From the NCBI RefSeq assembly GCF_003427025.1, contig NZ_QVAI01000028.1, positions 1-54,562 on the forward strand: 54,562 bases of DNA, in the 5' to 3' direction. Positions 50,009 through 54,562 of this stretch are shown here, piece after piece. Below the pieces are notes generated by a model, which saw nothing but the letters and a program-made list of their open reading frames with translations, did not search any database and was not told the DNA's origin. Within the stretch, counting starts at the first letter, position 1; each line of letters begins with the position of its first letter. The DNA comes from Jiangella endophytica. GTDB taxonomy: Bacteria; Actinomycetota; Actinomycetes; Jiangellales; Jiangellaceae. A program made the translations under genes and the position numbers.

Positions 50009-50287
50009 TCAGACGCCCGTGATGGTGGTCGTCGTGTGCCCGTCCGCCCATTTGACGCCACGTCGGGGTCCCGGCCTCGGCCGTCCGCTGGGCGGCAACG
50101 CTGAGCCGCTCGTCACGGGCGTGGAGTGCGGCCCAGTAGACGCCGCACTCGTTGAACCAGGAGAACGTGTGCCCGGCCGGGCCGCGTCGCCGATGCCGCT
50201 GACGGAATCGGTCCGCAGGACGACCTCGACGGCGCAGGGGCGGTGTGCGGTGTCGATCCGGGCGCGCGCCTCGTCGTCCCACGTCAT
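50009..50287 (-). pseudogene. Small gene with two compensating frameshifts
   Basis: Reading leftwards from ATG 50287, the first 37 codons (MTWDDEARARIDTAHRPCAV, then EVVLRTDSVSGIGDAARPG) show strong coding bias. The bias then moves to another frame (HTFSWFNECGVYWAALHARD, then ERLSVAAQRTAEAG). Finally it returns to the first frame for RRGVKWADGHTTTTITGV and a stop. Both switches lie in homopolymer runs (GGG near 50170, CCCC near 50070). The restored product would be about 92 aa. Either the gene is broken or two bases are miscalled. I do not recognise the family. It lies between the XRE regulator and the oxidase gene on the same strand. Confidence 0.55.
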
Positions 50288-50320
50288 GGCTCCATCGTGG
50301 CACGCTGTCCGGGCTCTGCG

Positions 50321-51199
50321 TCAGGCGTCGAGCGCGTGGTCCCGGTCGGAGGAGGCGGCCCAGGAGGCGAGCAGCCGCAGCCCGTCGGCGGTGGATGAGC
50401 CGGCCGGCGCGGTGTAGATGTTGAGGTGCAGGCCCGGCGCCGACGAGAGCTCCATCGACTCGAAGTCGAGGTCGAGCTGGCCGACCACGGGATGGCGCAG
50501 GCGCTTGCGGCCGCTGCGGTGGAACTTGACGTCGTGGCTGGCCCAGCGCTGGCGGAACCGCTCCGATTGGGTCGACAGCTCGCCGACCAGCTCGATGAGG
50601 GCCTGGTCGTGCGGATTGCGGCCGGCCTCGAGTCTGAGCATGGCGGCGGCGTCGGCGGCGATGCGGTCGTAGTCGACGAAGAACTGCTCGGCCGCCGGGT
50701 CGAGATAGATGAAGCGAGTCGTGTTGGCCGGCCGCCGCGGGTCGGCGAGGACGGGGGAGTAGAGGGCCCTGGCCAGCTGGTTCATCGCGACGATGTCGTG
50801 GCGGCCGTTGCGCACCCAGGCCGGCGCCTCGGTCATGGCGTCGAGGACCCGCTGGATCGGCGGCGCGACGGTGGCGGGCTCGGCCCGCTTGCGCCTGGTG
50901 CCGCGGGCGCCGCTCTCGCGGGCCAGCGCGAACAGGTGCGTCCGCTCGGCCTCGTCGAGCCGGAGCGCGCCGGCCAGGGCGTCGAGCACGCTCTCGGACG
51001 CGCCGGCGAGACTGCCGCGCTCCATGCGGACGTAGTAGTCGACAGACACACCGGCCAGCATCGCGACCTCCTCGCGCCGCAGCCCTTTCACCCGGCGGTG
51101 GCCGCCGAACGCGGGCAGGCCGGCCTCCTGCGGGGTGAGCCGGGCGCGGCGGGAGCTGAGGAACTCGCGGATCTCGGCGCGCAGGTCGACGGTGCTCAT
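50321..51199 (-). CDS. XRE-family regulator with MmyB-like ligand domain
   Basis: A 292-aa regulator. The N-terminal helix-turn-helix contains VKGLRREEVAMLAGVSVDYY and MERGSLAGASESVLDALAGA. The MmyB-like C-terminal domain has PAWVRNGRHDIVAMNQLARA and YLDPAAEQFFVDYDRIAAD, a PAS-like fold that binds fatty-acid-type ligands in known members. The GGAG ribosome site precedes ATG 51199. It is divergent from the alcohol dehydrogenase-MFS operon, and a 15-bp palindrome in the gap (51235) is its likely site. Regulators of this class commonly control a neighbouring dehydrogenase or reductase gene. Confidence 0.9.
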   Translation of the reverse strand: MSTVDLRAEIREFLSSRRARLTPQEAGLPAFGGHRRVKGLRREEVAMLAGVSVDYYVRMERGSLAGASESVLDALAGALRLDEAERTHLFALARESGARGTRRKRAEPATVAPPIQRVLDAMTEAPAWVRNGRHDIVAMNQLARALYSPVLADPRRPANTTRFIYLDPAAEQFFVDYDRIAADAAAMLRLEAGRNPHDQALIELVGELSTQSERFRQRWASHDVKFHRSGRKRLRHPVVGQLDLDFESMELSSAPGLHLNIYTAPAGSSTADGLRLLASWAASSDRDHALDA

Positions 51200-51234
51200 G
51201 GCTCCACCGTAGGCCGCCGCGCCGGCCGGTGAGG

Positions 51235-51249
51235 GGCACTGGCAGTACC
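51235..51249. promoter_or_regulatory. Palindrome between XRE and dehydrogenase genes
   Basis: GGCACTGGCAGTACC fits GGNACTG-N-CAGTNCC, a 15-bp inverted repeat. It is 36 bases upstream of the XRE start and 52 before the dehydrogenase start. A related sequence (12 of 15 identical) occurs before the DUF2255 gene at 54205, suggesting a shared regulator. Confidence 0.5.
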
Positions 51250-51300
51250 GGGCACGACAGGCTCTCCCCGGGCTCGCGAGGGTGGGGTGCACTGGGTGAC

Positions 51301-52350
51301 ATGCGATCCACCTACCTCTACGGCGCGGGCGACGTCCGCGTCGTCGACACCCCCGACCCGGTCCTCCAGCAGCCGGCCGACGCGCTGGTGCGCGTGGTGC
51401 TGGCCTGCGTGTGCGGCAGCGACCTGCACCCCTACCGCTCGATGTCGGCGTCCGGCGCCGGCACCTCGATGGGCCACGAGTTCGTCGGCGTCGTCGAGGC
51501 GGTCGGCGACGACGTCCGCACGCTGCGCGCCGGCGACTTCGTCATCGCCCCGTTCGCGATCTCCTGCGGCCGGTGCGAGTTCTGCCGCGCCGGTCTGCAG
51601 ACGTCCTGCGTCGTCGGCGGGTTCTGGAACGACGCGCGCCTGGGCGTCGGCGGCGGCCAGGCCGAGGCGGTCCGCGTCCCGTTCGCCGACGGCACGCTGG
51701 TGCCCGTCCCCGGCGTCGACGCGGGCACCGACGAGGCCCGGCTGGCGAGCCTGCTCACCCTCTCCGACGTGTACGGCACCGGCTGGCACGCGGCCGTCCG
51801 CGGCGGCGTCACCGAGGGCAGCACCGTCACCGTCATCGGCGACGGCGCGGTCGGCCTGCTGGCCGTGCTGTCCGCCGCCCAGTTGGGTGCCGAGCGGATC
51901 GTGCTGATGGGCCGGCACCGGGAGCGGACCGACCTCGGCCGCGCGTTCGGCGCCACCGACGTCGTCGCCGAGCGCGGTGCCGAGGGCATCGCCTCCGTGC
52001 GCGAGCTCACCGGCGGCGGCAGCCCGATCGTCCTCGAGGCGGTCGGCCACGTCCCCGCCTACGACCAGGCCGTCGGCGTCGTCCGCCCAGGCGGCGTGAT
52101 CAGCCGCGTCGGCGTCCCGCAGTACGAGGAGGCGCCGGTCGGGTTCGGCAGCCTGTTCGGCCCCAACATCACGCTGACCGGCGGTCCCGCCCCGGTGCGT
52201 GCGTACGCCGACCGGCTGCTGCCCGCGGTGCTCGACGGCACCGTCGACCCCGGCCGCGTCTTCGACCGCACCGTCGACCTGGACGACGTCGCGACGGCCT
52301 ACGCCGCGATGGACGAGCGCACCGCCCTCAAGGTCGCCGTCCGGCCGTGA
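51301..52350 (+). CDS. Zinc-dependent alcohol dehydrogenase (MDR family)
   Basis: A 349-aa medium-chain dehydrogenase. Catalytic zinc ligands are Cys in VCGSDLH and His-Glu in MGHEFVG. The structural-zinc loop has the four Cys of CGRCEFCRAGLQTSC. The Rossmann motif is VTVIGDGAVGLLAVLSAAQLG, with GDGAVG instead of GxGxxG alanine-rich variants. NAD(P)-linked oxidation of an alcohol or reduction of an aldehyde is expected. ATG 51301 has no strong ribosome site; a frame upstream to 51229 lacks support. The MFS gene overlaps by GTGA, forming an operon divergent from the XRE regulator. Confidence 0.9.
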   Translation: MRSTYLYGAGDVRVVDTPDPVLQQPADALVRVVLACVCGSDLHPYRSMSASGAGTSMGHEFVGVVEAVGDDVRTLRAGDFVIAPFAISCGRCEFCRAGLQTSCVVGGFWNDARLGVGGGQAEAVRVPFADGTLVPVPGVDAGTDEARLASLLTLSDVYGTGWHAAVRGGVTEGSTVTVIGDGAVGLLAVLSAAQLGAERIVLMGRHRERTDLGRAFGATDVVAERGAEGIASVRELTGGGSPIVLEAVGHVPAYDQAVGVVRPGGVISRVGVPQYEEAPVGFGSLFGPNITLTGGPAPVRAYADRLLPAVLDGTVDPGRVFDRTVDLDDVATAYAAMDERTALKVAVRP

Positions 52351-53765
52351 CGTCCCGGACCGGTGGCCGCGCGGCGATCCTCGCGATCATCCTGATCAGC
52401 TACTTCATGATCCTGCTCGACAACTCGGTGATCTTCACCGGGTTGCCGAGCATCCGGGCCGGCCTGGAGTTGTCGCCGGCCGCGCTGTCCTGGGTCCAGG
52501 ACGCCTACACCCTGGTGTTCGGCGGGCTGCTCCTGCTCGGCGCGCGGGCCGGGGACATCGTCGGGCGGCGCCGGCTGTTCGTGGCCGGGCTGGCGGTCTT
52601 CGGCGCGGCGTCGCTGGCGATCGGCCTGGCTCCGACGGGCGCCTGGATGATCGGGGCCCGGGCGGTACAGGGTCTCGGCGCCGCGATCGTCGCGCCGACG
52701 TCGCTGGCCCTCATCACGGCGTACTTCGACGGCGAGGCGCGCAGCCGGGCCGTGGCCTGGTACGCCGCGACCGCCGGACTGGGTGCCAGCCTCGGGCTGC
52801 TGGTCGGCGGCGCCCTCACCGAGTGGCTCTCCTGGCGGGCGGCCTTCCTGGTCAACGTGCCGATCGCGGTCGCGATGATCGCCGCCGCGCGGGCGGTGCT
52901 GCCGGAGACGCCACGACGCAGTGGCCGGTTCGACGTCGTCGGCGCGCTGTGCGCCACGCTCGGCATGGGCGCGCTGGTCCTCGGGATCATCGAGGCCGGC
53001 GAGACCGGCTGGGATGCGGCCGGCGTGGTGGTCCCGGTCGTCGCCGGGCTGGCACTGTTGGTGGCGCTGGTGTTCACGCAGGCACGGGCCGAGCAGCCGA
53101 TCATGCCGTTGCGGCTGTTCTGCAGCTGGGAGCGCAGCGGCGCCTACGCCGCCCGCATGCTGTACCTGGGCGCGATGATCGGGTTCTTCTTCTTCACCAC
53201 CCAGTACCTGCAGGACGCGCTCGGCTTCACCCCGCTCCAAGCCGGACTCGGGTTCCTGCCGATGTCGCTGGTGAACTTCGTCGTCGCGATGGCGGTGCCG
53301 GCGCTGCGGGCGCGGATTCCGAATGCCGTGCTGCTGGCCGGCGGCACGGCGCTCACCCTCACCGGGATGGCCTGGCTGAGCCTGGCCGGCGTCGGCGCCG
53401 CCTACCCGACCTCCGTGGCGCTGCCGATGATGCTCGTGGGCGCCGGTCAAGGTCTCGCGTTCGCGCCGCTGACCGACGCCGGTCTGGCCGGCGTCGCCCC
53501 GGCCGACGCGGGTGCGGCGTCGGGTCTGGTCAACACCGCTCACCAGCTCGGGATGGCGCTCGGCCTGGCGGTGCTGGTGGCCGTCGCCGCGCCGGCCGGT
53601 GCGGGCGCCGACGGCCCGGCGGCCGTGGCGGCGCACGTGAGCGTGGCGCTGACGGGCAGCAGCGTCCTGCTCGCGGCCGCGCTGGTGGTCGTGCTCGTGG
53701 TCATCGTGCCGGGTGGGCGGAGCCGGACGCGGCACGCCGTCGCGCCCGCCGAGGCGACGGCCTGA
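52347..53765 (+). CDS. MFS drug-resistance transporter (DHA2/EmrB-QacA type)
   Basis: A 472-aa major facilitator exporter with 13-14 membrane segments. Motif C-like and D-type signatures: MILLDNSVIFTGLPSIRAGL at segment 1, DAYTLVFGGLLLLGARAGDI at segment 2, and GRRRLFVAGLAVFG as motif A. RAVQGLGAAIVAPTSLALI is at segment 4, and WRAAFLVNVPIAVAM at segment 6. Proton-driven drug or metabolite export is usual. The GTG start overlaps the dehydrogenase stop (GTGA). Together they look like a detoxification unit: reduce the compound, then export it. Confidence 0.93.
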   Translation: MTSRTGGRAAILAIILISYFMILLDNSVIFTGLPSIRAGLELSPAALSWVQDAYTLVFGGLLLLGARAGDIVGRRRLFVAGLAVFGAASLAIGLAPTGAWMIGARAVQGLGAAIVAPTSLALITAYFDGEARSRAVAWYAATAGLGASLGLLVGGALTEWLSWRAAFLVNVPIAVAMIAAARAVLPETPRRSGRFDVVGALCATLGMGALVLGIIEAGETGWDAAGVVVPVVAGLALLVALVFTQARAEQPIMPLRLFCSWERSGAYAARMLYLGAMIGFFFFTTQYLQDALGFTPLQAGLGFLPMSLVNFVVAMAVPALRARIPNAVLLAGGTALTLTGMAWLSLAGVGAAYPTSVALPMMLVGAGQGLAFAPLTDAGLAGVAPADAGAASGLVNTAHQLGMALGLAVLVAVAAPAGAGADGPAAVAAHVSVALTGSSVLLAAALVVVLVVIVPGGRSRTRHAVAPAEATA

Positions 53766-53790
53766 CGCCGGGTCCGGCGCGCCGGGGCGG

Positions 53791-54168
53791 TCAGGTCCGG
53801 GGGAGCAGCCGGATGGTCTCGCCGACGGCGTGCCCGCCGGTCACGGTCGCGACGATGGCCGGGCCGTGGCGGTCGTACTTCGCGTGGTACGCGGCATCGA
53901 GGGCCGCGTGGACGTCGTCGGCGGGCTCCTCGAAGGCCACGTCCCGCTCGAGGCCGCCGGCGCTGATGCGGCCGGTGCCGCTGGCCAGCGCACGCCGGAA
54001 CCAGCCGTTGCCGCGGCCGTAGGCGGACCGGACGTAGAGCTCGTCACCGGAGCGGACCGTCCAGATCGTCACGTACGGCCGGAGCGTGCCGTCGGCCCGG
54101 TAGGAGGCGATGCGCAGTTCCTCGGCGCCGCCGATCCTGCTCAGTTCGTCGTCGGTCCAGGTGTTCAT
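53791..54168 (-). CDS. DUF2255-family protein
   Basis: A 125-aa protein with the DUF2255 pattern: TWTDDELSRIGGAEELRIAS, RPYVTIWTVRSGDELYVRSA, GNGWFRRALASGTGRI and YHAKYDRHGPAIV. The fold resembles flavin-reductase-like split barrels, so it may bind a flavin or F420, but no activity is established to my knowledge. It is convergent with the MFS gene (25 bases apart). The palindrome 37 bases upstream (54205) resembles the XRE site at 51235, so it may be part of that regulator's set. Confidence 0.85.
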   Translation of the reverse strand: MNTWTDDELSRIGGAEELRIASYRADGTLRPYVTIWTVRSGDELYVRSAYGRGNGWFRRALASGTGRISAGGLERDVAFEEPADDVHAALDAAYHAKYDRHGPAIVATVTGGHAVGETIRLLPRT

Positions 54169-54204
54169 GCGGGTCAGACTAGGTCGGCCCGGCTGGACGA
54201 GGGA

Positions 54205-54219
54205 GGCACTGCCGGTGCC
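54205..54219. promoter_or_regulatory. Palindrome before the DUF2255 gene
   Basis: GGCACTGCCGGTGCC, an imperfect 15-bp inverted repeat sharing 12 of 15 positions with 51235-51249. It is placed where an operator for the minus-strand DUF2255 gene would be. Confidence 0.42.
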
Positions 54220-54252
54220 CCCCGCTGCCGCCCGGCGGCGTCAGCACCAAAC

Positions 54253-54266
54253 GTGATCTGCATCAC
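54253..54266. promoter_or_regulatory. CRP-like site
   Basis: GTGATCTGCATCAC is symmetric (GTGAT-N4-ATCAC) and matches the Crp/GlxR-type core TGTGA-N6-TCACA closely. It lies 83 bases before the secreted-protein start, a normal distance for activation. Confidence 0.5.
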
Positions 54267-54349
54267 ATGGAAGGGCCGATGCGTGCTCGTTTCGCCGCGG
54301 TGCCACTCCTAGTCGTCAGAGAAACGTGGACGGCAGTGGAGGACGAGAC

Positions 54350-54562
54350 GTGAAATCGTTGCAGACACGGGGCCGGCCGGCAGGCGAGCAACCGAGCCGG
54401 GCGTCATGGCGGAGGGGGCGCGCCGCCGCGGGCGTCCTGACCGCCACCGTGGTGGTCGGCGCCGCGCTGGGAGGCGCCGGCGCGTCGACGCTGCCGGCGC
54501 TGGCGGCGGTTGGTGACCCGATCACCGGCACCATCTGGCAGGACTACGACTCCGACGGCATT
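54350..54562 (+). CDS. Secreted SdrD B-like repeat protein (cut by the window end)
   Basis: The first 71 codons only. GTG 54350 has GGAGG seven bases upstream. The N-terminus is a signal peptide: Arg-rich start (SWRRGRAAAGVL), hydrophobic core (TATVVVGAALGGAGAS) and a likely cleavage after ALA near 53. The mature part opens with VGDPITGTIWQDYDSDGI, the pattern that begins SdrD B-type/Cna-like beta-sandwich domains of surface proteins. It is therefore probably a large secreted or wall-linked protein. A CRP-like site lies upstream. The rest is outside the window. Confidence 0.75.
   Translation, partial: MKSLQTRGRPAGEQPSRASWRRGRAAAGVLTATVVVGAALGGAGASTLPALAAVGDPITGTIWQDYDSDGI

Noticed and set aside
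1..54562. tRNA, rRNA or CRISPR features
   Set aside because: No cloverleaf, rRNA-like block or regularly spaced repeats were recognised on reading; a covariance or repeat search could not be run here.

Overview
The window is high-GC DNA with strongly G/C-biased third codon positions, GTG starts and many ATGA/GTGA stop-start overlaps. This fits an actinomycete (Actinomycetota). A Jiangella- or Kribbella-like soil genus is a guess from the gene repertoire and intergenic repeat style, not a firm placement. I saw no rRNA, tRNA, CRISPR array or transposase.

Layout. (1) 0-11.2 kb: an FtsH-type protease, a heterodimeric ABC exporter whose two ATPase halves are degenerate in complementary ways, a NarL-type two-component system, and an FbpABC-type ferric iron importer with a DtxR/IdeR-like iron box between the importer and the two-component genes. 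(2) 11.2-15.3 kb: an Lrp/AsnC regulator divergent from a fused indolepyruvate ferredoxin oxidoreductase. (3) 15.3-39.9 kb: a 24.6-kb catabolic island, the main interest of the window. (4) 40-54.5 kb: ordinary accessory genes: nitrilase-family hydrolase, DUF4097 protein, VanZ-like protein, SDR/TetR pair, a Gfo/Idh/MocA-DUF6807 fusion with a LacI regulator, a sarcosine-oxidase-like flavoenzyme, an XRE/MmyB-type regulator divergent from an alcohol dehydrogenase-MFS operon, a DUF2255 protein, and the start of a secreted SdrD-B-like protein.

The catabolic island. Five copies of a 15-bp palindrome, TGTAATC(A/T)(A/G)ATTACA, occur only at the fronts of its transcription units (16421, 16469, 23445, 29513, 39097). 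A TetR-family gene in the last long operon ends inside the fifth copy and is the best local candidate for its regulator. The operons encode five amidohydrolase-superfamily enzymes (two ATZ/TRZ deaminase-like, one dihydroorotase-like, one hydantoinase-like, one IadA-like), three M20 amidases, two LLM flavin oxygenases, two near-identical NTF2-like proteins, an orotate-PRTase-like protein, a MmgE/PrpD protein, a DUF1028 protein, an alpha/beta hydrolase, a beta-lactamase-fold esterase and a complete Dpp/Opp-type ABC importer. The order [deaminase-like]-[M20]-[cyclic amidase] recurs in two operons, suggesting two parallel or sequential routes. My inference is uptake and stepwise opening of a cyclic amide, ureide or imide N-heterocycle (or related peptide-like compounds). 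The substrate cannot be read from sequence.

Non-coding structure. Three dispersed hairpins (39.93, 42.56 and 47.84 kb) share the apical palindrome AGGC(A/G)TGCATGCCT but have different, internally complementary outer stems. The third copy lies within a 0.9-kb block bounded by about 150-bp imperfect inverted repeats (47545-48416), followed by remnants of a decayed gene. Other regulatory sites include 11-bp direct repeats before the DUF4097 gene, paired LacI-type boxes at 46.37 kb, and a shared palindrome before the alcohol dehydrogenase and DUF2255 genes.
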